Source: UBA877 sp034436335 (GTDB lineage Bacteria; Chloroflexota; Anaerolineae; Anaerolineales; Villigracilaceae). Taken from it: 64,000 bases of DNA. The position numbers and the translations under genes are program-made. The notes under the pieces were generated by a model. The model made no database searches, was not told the DNA's origin, and was given only the letters and a program-made list of their open reading frames with translations. The stretch is from the NCBI GenBank assembly GCA_034436335.1, contig DAOTVO010000031.1, positions 1-64,000 on the forward strand, read 5' to 3'. Shown in pieces: positions 28,361 through 36,875 of the stretch (its first letter is position 1; each line of letters opens with the position of its first letter).

Positions 28361-30538
28361 TTATTCTTCCGGCGGGACAAAGTAAATCAAAAAATCCTTG
28401 CCTTCCAGTCCGGTTTTGGAAGCAAAACGACTCCACGTCCCCTGCGGATAAAGTTCTTCCAGGCGCGCCTGGCCAGTCTCGTCCGCTACGTTGACGATAA
28501 AAAGTTTCGGCCCCTGCGCCTCCAGCGTGATCTCCAACTGCTCCGGCCAAACGCCGAAATCGCGATTGGGGATGCCTGCCCAGACCCCCGGCAGGCGCGT
28601 GTCCACCCAGTGGGGATACGGCACGATCCAGACCGTGTCCGTCTGGCCGTAGGTCAGGCCGAACTGCTCGATGACCGCGCCCATCTCAGACGAGTTCCAG
28701 GCTCCGCCGTCGAACTGTCTGGCGAACTGGTTGAAGACCAGGTCGTAGTTCTGGATCGAGGAAACGGCCACCAGAACGAGGGTCAGGCTCCAGGTCAACA
28801 CTGCACCACCGCGGCCTGTCAGCCTGGAGCGGAGGCCGGCCCACAGGCCATCCAGCGCCAGCGCCACGATGACGAAGGTCGGCACCAGCGCCCCACCCGC
28901 CCGGTTCAGGGCCGGGTTCTCGGCAGGGAAAGCCAGCGAGAGAATAGACGGCAGTTGCAGCAGCGGCACGGAGAGCAGGAGGAACAGGTCACTCCAGTTG
29001 CGGGTGCGGACGTAGCGAACAAGCAGCAGGACGACGCCCGCCAGGAACAGCGCCCCGCTGACCACGTCGAGCGCCGGGCGGTGCGTCACCGAGTGCACCC
29101 AAATCTCGCCGTCGTCCCAGTTGAACATCCGCAGGCCGTTCCACAGATTCGAGAAGAAAACCTGCCAGGCCGGGCCGGGGAGCGGCGTGTCAACGCTGCC
29201 GAGGCGCGAAAACGCCCGGTAGCCGAACAGGTCGGGGTACTCCAGCCAGTAGCGCAGGAGCGGCAGGAAGATCACCAGCGCAGCCGAAGCCAGAATGACC
29301 AGCCAGGCCAGCGCCTGCTTGCGCGCTCCCTGCGACTGGCGATGAAGCAGGTACAGGGCAATGGCAATCACCACCACAAACGGCAGGATGCGGATGGGGC
29401 TATAACCGTGCAGACCGATGCCGAGGGCAATGCCGGAGAGGATGAAATCGTTGCGGTTGCGAGTCTGCAGGCCGCGCAGCAGATAAAAGAGCGTCGGCGC
29501 AACAAAGAGCGGATAGAGCGGGAAGCGCAGTCCCACCCGGCTGATGACGTTCGGCCAGTAGGCGATGCCGGCGAAAAAGAGCGCCAGCAGGCCCACCCGT
29601 CTGCCGCCGAGTTCTCGGCCAAGCAGGTACAGGTAAGGCAGGGTGGCCAGGCCGCACAACACCGTGCCGATTTTCAGGCTCAGGAACGACAGCCCCGTCC
29701 CGAACAACCACGCCACCGCCACGGTCAGGTACATCTGGATGGCCTCGCGGCCGGTATTGCGCTCGAAGAAAATCTTCGTCTGCCCCTGGGTGATGTCGTA
29801 CACATCCAAAATTTTCTCGGCATGGTCGCTGAACGGCTCAGACGGCACGCCGCCGAGGTTGTAGAAACGGAAGAAAATCACCACTCCGCTCACAAGCAAC
29901 ACGAGCAGAGTCCAACGGCGAATGGAAATCGTCCATGACTCGCGCCGGAGGAAGTCTGCCAAGCGCTTCCAGAGCGGGACGGCCTGCGGGTCCGGAATCC
30001 AGAACGCCCAGAGGAAACAGGCCAGCGCTGCCAGCCAGAGCGTGACGTTCAAGGCAGTGAATGTGTTCTTGCTGAAAAAGGCAAACGCGGCAACGGAAAA
30101 GACGCCCGCCAGCGCCAAGGGCAGGGCGCGCACACCGAGCGCATCGGACCCCGCGCCGGCCTCCGCCAAATCGGCCAGTTTCCACTCCCCGCGCAGAAAG
30201 GCCAACGCCAGCCAGGCCAAGCCGATGGCGTACAGGAACAGGCCAGAGCCGGGGGTGCGGTTGGGAGAAGGTTCGAAGGTCCGCTGGGCAAGAAGGATGA
30301 AGATCAGCGCCAGGAGGGCGCGCCAGGGGAATTTCTTCCACTCGAAGGGCGGACGCGGCGGGCGGGGCGGTTCTTCCGCTTTGGGCGGCGCAGCCGGGAC
30401 AGGTCTCGGCTCGGCCAGCGCAGCGGATGCCTCCCCCTCCGTCTCTGCGGCCGGCTCGGGGGGAATCTCAATCTTGGGGCCTTTTTCCCAGAACTTCAGT
30501 TTCGATTTCAGATAATCAAGAACGCTTGGCTCTTCCAT
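28361..30538 (-). CDS. GT39/PMT-like membrane glycosyltransferase
   Basis: A 725-residue protein. The N-terminus (1-90) is cytosolic, Pro/Glu/Ala-rich and low in complexity. A polytopic GT-C core with PMT_2 features follows (SDHAEKILDVYD acidic loop, FFERNTGREAIQMY, GRELGGRRVGLLALFFAG). The C-terminal 100 residues form a soluble domain. Such enzymes move sugar from a polyprenyl-phosphate donor at the outer face of the membrane. The start at 30538 (MEEPSVLDYL) is chosen because upstream codons read through spacer repeats. The YYY fusion gene begins 22 bases downstream, so they are probably cotranscribed. Confidence 0.85.
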   Translation of the reverse strand: MEEPSVLDYLKSKLKFWEKGPKIEIPPEPAAETEGEASAALAEPRPVPAAPPKAEEPPRPPRPPFEWKKFPWRALLALIFILLAQRTFEPSPNRTPGSGLFLYAIGLAWLALAFLRGEWKLADLAEAGAGSDALGVRALPLALAGVFSVAAFAFFSKNTFTALNVTLWLAALACFLWAFWIPDPQAVPLWKRLADFLRRESWTISIRRWTLLVLLVSGVVIFFRFYNLGGVPSEPFSDHAEKILDVYDITQGQTKIFFERNTGREAIQMYLTVAVAWLFGTGLSFLSLKIGTVLCGLATLPYLYLLGRELGGRRVGLLALFFAGIAYWPNVISRVGLRFPLYPLFVAPTLFYLLRGLQTRNRNDFILSGIALGIGLHGYSPIRILPFVVVIAIALYLLHRQSQGARKQALAWLVILASAALVIFLPLLRYWLEYPDLFGYRAFSRLGSVDTPLPGPAWQVFFSNLWNGLRMFNWDDGEIWVHSVTHRPALDVVSGALFLAGVVLLLVRYVRTRNWSDLFLLLSVPLLQLPSILSLAFPAENPALNRAGGALVPTFVIVALALDGLWAGLRSRLTGRGGAVLTWSLTLVLVAVSSIQNYDLVFNQFARQFDGGAWNSSEMGAVIEQFGLTYGQTDTVWIVPYPHWVDTRLPGVWAGIPNRDFGVWPEQLEITLEAQGPKLFIVNVADETGQARLEELYPQGTWSRFASKTGLEGKDFLIYFVPPEE

Positions 30539-30588
30539 GATTTCACGTTGACAGGTTAAAACGTTTGAACGTTCGCGAGTTGGGAAGT

Positions 30589-31305
30589 TTACCCGTTTTT
30601 GCGGGCGATGACAATCATGCTTTCGCCCCATTTTAGCGGCAAAAAAGGCAAAGTGAGAACGGCCTGCAAGCCGCCCAGGGAACCGAAAAACAATTTCTGG
30701 ATTTGCCTCGGAATGAGCGGGATGTAGGGCGCGTCCCAGAAGCCATCCGAGAAGAGGCGCAATAGACGAAAGCCCGCGCCCTGAATCAGCGCCAGCCACT
30801 CCTCCGGCGGCTTGAGCGAGATGTGGGTCGGGTCCTGGTAGCCGATCCAGCGCTCGCCTTTCCACGGCTTGAGCAGGGAGGCGAGATTGGGCGTGGCAAG
30901 GAGCAGAATCCCGCCCGGGGCGGTGACGCGGCCGATCTCGGCAATAGCGCGCTCCGGGTGCGGGAGGTGCTCGACGACATGTTTGATGATGACCACGCCA
31001 AAGGATTCATCCGCAAAAGGAAGTTCCTCGGCGGAAGAAGCAACATGCAACGTGCAACGTGCAACCTGCAACGATTGTCGCAGCGCCCAGGGATTGACAT
31101 CCGCCGCAAAGGTTTCGAAATAGCCTTCCAACTGCCCGACGAGGTGTCCCAGCCCGGAGCCGATTTCGAGCAGGCGCGCGCCGCGTTGTCCGTAGCGCCG
31201 CGCCAGGGCGGCGTAAAAGCGGTTCGACCACCAGTACTGGCTGAAGCGGGCAAAGGAGACGTCTTTGTAGGTGTGGGTGGAGAAGTAGGATTCGTCGAAG
31301 GGCAT
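30589..31305 (-). CDS. SAM-dependent methyltransferase (type 11)
   Basis: A 238-residue class I methyltransferase. The SAM motif I is LLEIGSGLGHL, motif II PFADESFGVVIIKHVVEHLP, and ERAIAEIGRVTAPGGILLLA follows. The C-terminal part (about 185-225) is hydrophobic. The start at 31305 follows a run of word repeats which, if translated, would add YQTPDY repeats. In-frame words GCAACGTGCAACGTGCAACC at about 31043-31078 code for part of the SLQVARCTLHVA segment. Likely substrates are envelope glycans or lipids, judged from its neighbours. Confidence 0.86.
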   Translation of the reverse strand: MPFDESYFSTHTYKDVSFARFSQYWWSNRFYAALARRYGQRGARLLEIGSGLGHLVGQLEGYFETFAADVNPWALRQSLQVARCTLHVASSAEELPFADESFGVVIIKHVVEHLPHPERAIAEIGRVTAPGGILLLATPNLASLLKPWKGERWIGYQDPTHISLKPPEEWLALIQGAGFRLLRLFSDGFWDAPYIPLIPRQIQKLFFGSLGGLQAVLTLPFLPLKWGESMIVIARKNG

Positions 31306-31384
31306 GGGGGGCAAATAGTCGGGAGTCTGATAGTCGGGAGTCTGATAGTTGAGAGTCTGATAGTGGGATAGTCGCGAGCGAACA
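31306..31384. repeat. GTCGGGAGTCTGATA word repeat
   Basis: Repeats of AGTCTGATAGT with variants lie between two methyltransferase genes. The related GACTATTCGACTATCAGAC wording is found at 63678-63712. Confidence 0.75.
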
Positions 31385-31424
31385 GTTGGGCGATTAGATG
31401 CCAAAGAGACAGGTTAGTCGGCGA

Positions 31425-32255
31425 TCAGGAGATAGGTTTGCGGGCGACATAGAACGTAAACACACCATCTTCCAGGGGCTCTGCGGAGGCGTAGCGGCGG
31501 ACGAAGCGCTCGGTCAGCCAGAGATTCCACTTCGCCGGGGCGAGGATCCAGCGGCCGGTCAGTTTTTTGGCCACCAGCGAGGGCAGGCCGAAGTAATGCC
31601 CCCATTCTAACACGCGCATCGCAGACGGGGAAAAGTAATGCCACCAACGTTCCAGGCGAAAGCCGGCGCGCTCCAGCCGCGCCTGCCAGGCCTCCGGTCC
31701 ATCGGCATGCTCCACGCGCGAGATGCGCCGGAACCATTCGGTGTACCTATCCCCCCAGCCCCCCTTCCCTGCCAGGGAAGAGGGAAACGGCAGATTCGAT
31801 GCCGCCTTGCCAAAGCGCAATAAACGCGCAATAGATAGCTCGGAAAGATAGCGTTCGTTCGGCACGCAAAAGTAGAACGGCGCGCCGGGGCGCAGGACGC
31901 GCGCCACATCGGCCAGCACGGCGTCAATGTGGGGGATGTGCTCCAGCACCGAGTTGCTGAAGGCCGAGGCAAAGTACCCCGTCGGGAAGGGAGCGGCAGC
32001 CGCGTCGGCTTCGACGAGCAGACGGTAGGCGCGGCGGCGCCTCGCTTCGTGAATCGGCGCATGCCAGGGGTCAAGGCCGACTTCGATCGGGCGGTCGAAG
32101 GTCAGCGAGGCGAAATGCCCGTCGCCGCAGCCCACGTCCAGGGTCGGGGCAGGCAGGTCGAGGGTCTGGTAAAACGAGGCTTCCACCGCCCGAATCAGGG
32201 CGCGGAAGTAGGGCAGGTCGCGCAGATGAAGGGAGAGAAAATCTTTGTCAGGCAT
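31425..32255 (-). CDS. SAM-dependent methyltransferase with in-frame hairpin repeat
   Basis: A 276-residue class I methyltransferase with motif I LDVGCGDGHFASL and FSNSVLEHIPHIDAVLADVA. The peptide LPFPSSLAGKGGWGDRY in mid-protein is encoded by a G+C-rich hairpin (31751-31785, stem CTTCCCT/AGGGAAG) of the same family that interrupts metH. It is preserved in frame. A TATCAT hexamer six bases before the ATG (32262-32267) with no ribosome site suggests leaderless expression. An ATG eight codons upstream is less likely. The function is presumably glycan or lipid methylation. Confidence 0.85.
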   Translation of the reverse strand: MPDKDFLSLHLRDLPYFRALIRAVEASFYQTLDLPAPTLDVGCGDGHFASLTFDRPIEVGLDPWHAPIHEARRRRAYRLLVEADAAAAPFPTGYFASAFSNSVLEHIPHIDAVLADVARVLRPGAPFYFCVPNERYLSELSIARLLRFGKAASNLPFPSSLAGKGGWGDRYTEWFRRISRVEHADGPEAWQARLERAGFRLERWWHYFSPSAMRVLEWGHYFGLPSLVAKKLTGRWILAPAKWNLWLTERFVRRYASAEPLEDGVFTFYVARKPIS

Positions 32256-32305
32256 GATATAATGATAGCAGTTTCTCAAAAAGTGATAGCACCTGGAGCA
32301 CAGCC

Positions 32306-32581
32306 ATGAAACGCGTGATGGTTCAACTGACCGAAGAGCAGGTCGAGGCGCTGAAACGGCTGGCGAAGACGAGGAAAACGTCCGTCGCCCGCCTGGTGCG
32401 CGAGTCGGTGGCGCAGTATGTTGTTACCACAGACAAAGAGGCCGAGCGGGAGGAAAAACGCCGCCGCGCGCTGGAGTTTATCGAAATGATGAAACGCGAG
32501 CCGTTTCACGATAAGGATGGCGCAAAGGATGTTTCCGAAAATCATGACAAATACCTGGCGGAGATTTACGGACAATGGTGA
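32306..32581 (+). CDS. vapB: Ribbon-helix-helix antitoxin (VapB-like)
   Basis: A 91-residue protein whose first 40 residues form a ribbon-helix-helix DNA-binding fold (MVQLTEEQVEALKRLAKTRK, then VARLVRESVAQYV). The charged C-terminal tail would wrap the toxin. It overlaps vapC by seven bases, the normal coupling in type II modules. GGAG nine bases before the ATG is the ribosome site. It probably represses its own promoter. Confidence 0.85.
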   Translation: MKRVMVQLTEEQVEALKRLAKTRKTSVARLVRESVAQYVVTTDKEAEREEKRRRALEFIEMMKREPFHDKDGAKDVSENHDKYLAEIYGQW

Positions 32582-32973
32582 TTTTTGTGGATACCTCGGC
32601 CCTCTACGCTCTTTCCTGCGGCGAGGACAGCCACTATGAAGAAGCCGTCCGCGCCTGGGAGCAATTGCTCATGCAAGGGCATGAACTGATAACCAACAAC
32701 TACGTTCTGGTAGAAAGCATCGCGCTGTTCCAGAATCGCTTTGGATTGGATAAGGTACGAACTTTCCTTGAAAAACTTGCGCCCTTTCTGCAAGTTGAAT
32801 GGGTGGACGAAGAGACGCATCAGGCGGCAGTTAACCATCTTCTTTCCGCCAATCGCCGGGGGTTGAGCCTGGTGGACTGCTCCGCCTTCGAGACGATGCG
32901 CCGCGCAGGCGTGGAGACGGTCTTCACCTTCGACGAGCATTTCCACAATCAGGGATTCCAGGTGATGCCATAG
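32575..32973 (+). CDS. vapC: PIN-domain ribonuclease toxin (VapC-like)
   Basis: A 132-residue PIN nuclease. The acidic site is complete: Asp6 (FVDTSAL), Glu47 (YVLVESI), Asp101 (LVDCSAF) and Asp120 (TFDEHF). VapC toxins cleave tRNA or rRNA when freed from the antitoxin. The ATG overlaps vapB, and a GTG one codon later is an alternative start. The stop codon is the first triplet of a 25-bp palindrome. The pair sits between glycosylation genes of the opposite strand, consistent with insertion. Confidence 0.88.
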   Translation: MVIFVDTSALYALSCGEDSHYEEAVRAWEQLLMQGHELITNNYVLVESIALFQNRFGLDKVRTFLEKLAPFLQVEWVDEETHQAAVNHLLSANRRGLSLVDCSAFETMRRAGVETVFTFDEHFHNQGFQVMP

Positions 32974-32995
32974 GTCGGATTGACAATCCGACCTA
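32971..32995. repeat. REP-like palindrome supplying stop codons of two convergent genes
   Basis: TAGGTCGGATT and AATCCGACCTA form a perfect 11-bp stem around GAC. Its first TAG ends vapC and, on the other strand, its last TAG ends the GT4 gene. The TAGGTCGGATT...AATCCGACCTA motif is one I recognise as a dispersed repeat in several phyla. There is no T-run. Confidence 0.75.
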
Positions 32996-34144
32996 CCTCA
33001 GCGCCTCGAACAACTTTTCATACTCCTGCGCCACCGTATCGGGGTCATAGAGATTCGCCAGGGTGGCGGTATCGCAGCGATATTTTTCCCGTTCGGCAAA
33101 AATCTCCAGCAGCGCCTGCGCCAGGGCAGCGGAATCGCCGATCGGCGCCACTTTGCCCATGTGGTGCATCTGCACCGGACGGCGCACGCCCGGCAGGGCC
33201 GAAGCCACGCAGGGGACGTTGTGCATCATCGCTTCGATTTGCACCAGCCCAAAGGCCTCGGTGGAATTGAGCGAGGGGACGACGAGAACATCCAGGTTGG
33301 GGTAGAAGGCAGTCATCTCTTGGGGGGAAAGGACGCCCAGGAACGTCCATTGACCGCGCGCCTGGTACTCGCGAATGCGCGGCATGAGGCGCTCGTAGTA
33401 GGCCTGCTCGCCGAGGACGTTCTCGTATTGACCGGCAAAGAGCACCTGGGCGTTGGGGTATTTTTCCAGCACCTTTGGCAGGGCGTCGAGCAGCACCTCC
33501 ACCCCCTTCTCGGCGGCGAAACGGGCAGCCATGCCGATGACCGGACGCCGTTCGCCGGTCGCGTGCGCCACCGCGAAAGCCTCCGCCGCGCCGGGGAGGG
33601 GGGCGGGCAATTCCACCGGCGGGAGGAAAGCGCTCAATTTGTGTTTGAAGCGCGCCAGGTAAGGCGAGTGGTCGGCGTAGTCCTGGGTGTAGGTGACAAT
33701 GTGATTGGCCAGCAGACCGGCCATGTGATTCTGGAAATGCACCACCAGATTGACGAAGCGGTTGAAGAGACCGGGCGGCAGATCGAGGTCGCAGTGATAG
33801 GTCAGGACGGCGGGCTTGCCAAAGAGCCGGGCGCGGAAGGCCACGCCAGGGGCGTCGAACTGCGGGAGGTGCAGTTGCACCACGTCGTGCTCCCAGACCA
33901 GTTTGGTGGCCACCAGGCCGAAGGTCGGGGCGAGGACGCCCTTGCTGACGCGCACCGCCACCGGCACGCGGACAACGCGCACGCCGTCCATCGTCTCTTC
34001 GCGCGGCAGGCGTTTGTCGTACTGCGTGGTCATGACCGTGACCTGATGACCGCGGCGGGCAAAGGCGCGCGCCAGCCGCTCGGCGTAAATGGTCAGGCCG
34101 GAAGTGTGAGGGCGGTAGTAGGTGAGGACGGTGAGGATACGCAT
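32993..34144 (-). CDS. GT4-family glycosyltransferase
   Basis: A 383-residue GT-B enzyme. The N-terminal acceptor domain begins MRILTVLTYYRPHTSG. The donor domain carries RPVIGMAARFAAEKGVEVLL and the E-x7-E motif in STEAFGLVQIEAM, typical of GDP- or UDP-sugar retaining transferases such as PimB-like mannosyltransferases. It is cytosolic or membrane-peripheral. A TATAAT hexamer on the minus strand at 34213-34218 lies about 70 bases before the start. Its place among membrane GTs suggests it makes a lipid-linked sugar. Confidence 0.9.
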   Translation of the reverse strand: MRILTVLTYYRPHTSGLTIYAERLARAFARRGHQVTVMTTQYDKRLPREETMDGVRVVRVPVAVRVSKGVLAPTFGLVATKLVWEHDVVQLHLPQFDAPGVAFRARLFGKPAVLTYHCDLDLPPGLFNRFVNLVVHFQNHMAGLLANHIVTYTQDYADHSPYLARFKHKLSAFLPPVELPAPLPGAAEAFAVAHATGERRPVIGMAARFAAEKGVEVLLDALPKVLEKYPNAQVLFAGQYENVLGEQAYYERLMPRIREYQARGQWTFLGVLSPQEMTAFYPNLDVLVVPSLNSTEAFGLVQIEAMMHNVPCVASALPGVRRPVQMHHMGKVAPIGDSAALAQALLEIFAEREKYRCDTATLANLYDPDTVAQEYEKLFEALR

Positions 34145-34212
34145 GAGGCAGGGGCAGGGATGAGGGAGAAAGGGGCAGTGGTTGGTGGTTCGTCGTTCAT
34201 CTGACGGGCTGG

Positions 34213-34218
34213 ATTATA
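34213..34218 (-). promoter_or_regulatory. -10 hexamer (TATAAT) upstream of the GT4 gene
   Basis: A perfect -10 consensus on the minus strand, just downstream of the pheT terminator. The -35 region is weak. Confidence 0.45.
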
Positions 34219-34226
34219 ACGCAGGG

Positions 34227-34260
34227 AAAAGAAAACTTCCGAAGCCGGGGCCTCGGAAGT
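34227..34260 (-). terminator. Rho-independent terminator of pheST
   Basis: A 12-bp stem with one mismatch (34235-34246 with 34249-34260). On the minus strand it is followed by TTTTCTTTT. It lies 19 bases after the pheT stop. Confidence 0.88.
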
Positions 34261-34278
34261 CATGCTTCTTATTTCCCA

Positions 34279-36867
34279 TTAAGCCCGCAACTTGGCGCCC
34301 ACTTCCTGCTCCAGCCGCTTGAGGATGCGGGCGCGGAAACCGGCCACGTCGCGGTCGGAGAGGGTCTTGTCAATCGCCTGGTAGGTGATGCTATAAGCCA
34401 GGCTCTTCTTGCCGGCGCCGATTTTCTCGCCGCGATAGACATCGAACAAGCGCACGTTGGTGACAATCCGTCCGCCGGTCTGGCGGATGAGCGTCTCGAC
34501 GCGCTCGGCGGGGATGTCCTCATCCACAACAACGGCCAAATCTTCGAGCACAGGGGGAAGGGTGGGGACGGCTGCGGTGGTGCGAATAGCCGGGATGCGC
34601 GGCAGCAGGGCAGCCAGGTCGAGGTCCGCGGCCAGGACGGGGGTCCGAAATGCGGCGGGCCAGTCGTAGCGGGCGCGCACCTGGGGATGGAGTTCTCCAA
34701 AGAGGCCGATTTGCGTTCCGCCGGCGAGAAGCCAGGCGCATTTCCCCGGATGGAAGGTGGGGTGCCGGGCCGGTTCCACGCGGACCTCGGGCAGGCGCAG
34801 GCCGTCGAGCAGGGCGGTCAGCACGCCCTTAAGGTCGTAGAAGTCCATCGGGGTCGTGTCGGCAGGCTGCCACCCTGCCAAGGCGCGCGGCCCGGAGAGG
34901 ACGATGGCCAGATGCGTTTGTTCTTGGGGCAAGCCGGTAGGATCATCACCGGGGATGAATTGGGGGCCGATTTCAAAGAGAGCCAGCCGTTCGCGCACGC
35001 GGGCGTTGCGTTCGGCGGTATCCAGCACGCTGGCGAGGACGCTGTGGCGCAGGAAGGCTTTTTCGTAGGCCAGCGGGTTGGCAATGCGAATGTAGGGACG
35101 CTCATCGGGCGGCGCGCCAGGAGGGAAGAGGCGCGCTTCACGTTCGGGCGTCGTCCAGCGGTAACTGACGATTTCGGTCAGGCCAAGCGTAACAAGCAGG
35201 TCGCGAATGCGCTCTTCTTTCTCCAGGGACGGGTTGCCCAACTGTGGCGGCAGCAGGTCGGCCAAGCGCGTTTCGGGCAAGTTATCGTAGCCGTAGATGC
35301 GGGCGATCTCCTCGATGAGATCGGCTTTGCCGATGACACCTTCGCCGATGTCGAGGCGGTGGTCGGGGGCGGTGACCAGTAAACAGTGTTCAGTGTTCGG
35401 TGGACAGTGTTCAGTGGTCAGTGAGCAGGTGAACTCGAGGCGTTCCAGCATAGAGCGGATTTGCTCGAGGGAGAGTTCGATGCCCAGCCAGCGCTTCACG
35501 TCGGCGGCGGTCAGTTCGATGGTGGGAGTGCGGGGCGGGAGGGGGTAGTTGTCCACCAGAGCGGGCGCGACGCTCCCGCCGGCCCAGGCCGCCATCAGGT
35601 CGAGGCAGCGGCGGACGCCGCGTTCGGCCATCGCCGGGTGGACACCGCGCGAGAAGCGATAGGAGGCTTCAGATGGCAACTGCTGGGCGCGGGCCGTCTT
35701 GCGGATGTTGATGAAGTTCCAGGCCGCGCCTTCGAGCAAGACGTTGCGGGTCGCCGCGCTGACCTCGGACTCGAGTCCGCCCATGACACCGGCGATGGAG
35801 AGCGGCCCGGCCTCGTCACAGACCAGGACGGTGGTCTCGTCCAGCGTGCGCTCGACGCCGTCGAGGGTGGTCAGTTTTTCGCCGGGGCGGGCGGTGCGGG
35901 TGATGATTTTGACCTTTTTGCCGCCAGCGCGGCGGAGGAGCACATCATAATCGAAGGCATGGAGCGGCTCGCCGATTTCGAGCATGACGTAGTTGGTAGC
36001 GTCCACGATATTGTTGATGGGGCGCATGCCGGCCAGTTTCAGGCGGCGCTGCACCCACTCCGGGCTGGGGCCGATGCTCACGTCGCGGAGGAGGCCGAGC
36101 ACGAAGCGCGGGTTCAGTTCCGGGTTGGTGATTTCGATTTCAGCAAAATCGCCTTTCTCCACCGTTGGCCGATTACTGACAATTGGCAACTGACGACTGC
36201 TGACTGACGACTGTTTCAGCGTCTTTCCCGTCATCGCCGCGATCTCACGCGCCAGGCCGAGCATGGAAGCGCAGCGGGCATAACTAGGAAGGAGTTTGAT
36301 GTCAAAGACGGCATCGCCCATGTAATCGGCCAGCGGCGTGCCGGGGACGGCGTCGTCGGGCAGAATCATGATGCCCTCATGCTCATCCGAGATGCCGAGT
36401 TCCTTCTCCGAGCAGACCATCGAGTAAGACTCGACCCCGCGAATCTTGGCGCGCTTGAGGGTGGTCAACACCTGGCCTTCCTGGTGGCCGTCAAAAATCT
36501 GGGCGCCCTCTTTGGCATAGGCAACCTTGAGCGGCTTAGGCAGGGGGCCGATGCCCTTGTACTCGAAGAGATTCGGCGCGCCGGTGAGGACGATGTGTTC
36601 CTGCTGGCCATCGTTGAGTTTGCACAGCACCAGCCGATCGGCGTTGGGATGCGGCATGACCTCAGCGATGGCCGCGACGACAATCTTCTCGCGGTCCCAT
36701 TCGATGCCGCTGACGGGCGCGTCCACGCTGCCGGGGGCGGGCATGGGCAGGCCGATAATCTGGATGGCTTCGACCTCCATGCCAGCCATGGTGATCAGCC
36801 GGGCGAGCTCGGGGATGGACAGGTCAATGTCAACGAAGTCTTGTAACCAAGATAGAGGGGCTTTCAT
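34279..36867 (-). CDS. pheT: Phenylalanyl-tRNA synthetase beta subunit
   Basis: An 862-residue subunit of the cytosolic alpha2-beta2 synthetase. The EMAP-type tRNA-binding domain is at about 40-155, followed by B1/B5-type domains, the B3/B4 editing domain, and the C-terminal anticodon-binding FDX-ACB domain (about 765-862). It is longer than the usual ~800 residues partly because two spacer-type word repeats are translated: SSVSSRQLPIVSN (36160-36215) and SLTTEHCPPNTEHCLL (35377-35430). Both sit at plausible surface loops and keep the frame. AGGAG precedes the ATG, and pheS ends eight bases upstream. Confidence 0.95.
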   Translation of the reverse strand: MKAPLSWLQDFVDIDLSIPELARLITMAGMEVEAIQIIGLPMPAPGSVDAPVSGIEWDREKIVVAAIAEVMPHPNADRLVLCKLNDGQQEHIVLTGAPNLFEYKGIGPLPKPLKVAYAKEGAQIFDGHQEGQVLTTLKRAKIRGVESYSMVCSEKELGISDEHEGIMILPDDAVPGTPLADYMGDAVFDIKLLPSYARCASMLGLAREIAAMTGKTLKQSSVSSRQLPIVSNRPTVEKGDFAEIEITNPELNPRFVLGLLRDVSIGPSPEWVQRRLKLAGMRPINNIVDATNYVMLEIGEPLHAFDYDVLLRRAGGKKVKIITRTARPGEKLTTLDGVERTLDETTVLVCDEAGPLSIAGVMGGLESEVSAATRNVLLEGAAWNFINIRKTARAQQLPSEASYRFSRGVHPAMAERGVRRCLDLMAAWAGGSVAPALVDNYPLPPRTPTIELTAADVKRWLGIELSLEQIRSMLERLEFTCSLTTEHCPPNTEHCLLVTAPDHRLDIGEGVIGKADLIEEIARIYGYDNLPETRLADLLPPQLGNPSLEKEERIRDLLVTLGLTEIVSYRWTTPEREARLFPPGAPPDERPYIRIANPLAYEKAFLRHSVLASVLDTAERNARVRERLALFEIGPQFIPGDDPTGLPQEQTHLAIVLSGPRALAGWQPADTTPMDFYDLKGVLTALLDGLRLPEVRVEPARHPTFHPGKCAWLLAGGTQIGLFGELHPQVRARYDWPAAFRTPVLAADLDLAALLPRIPAIRTTAAVPTLPPVLEDLAVVVDEDIPAERVETLIRQTGGRIVTNVRLFDVYRGEKIGAGKKSLAYSITYQAIDKTLSDRDVAGFRARILKRLEQEVGAKLRA

Positions 36868-36875
36868 AAGGTCTC

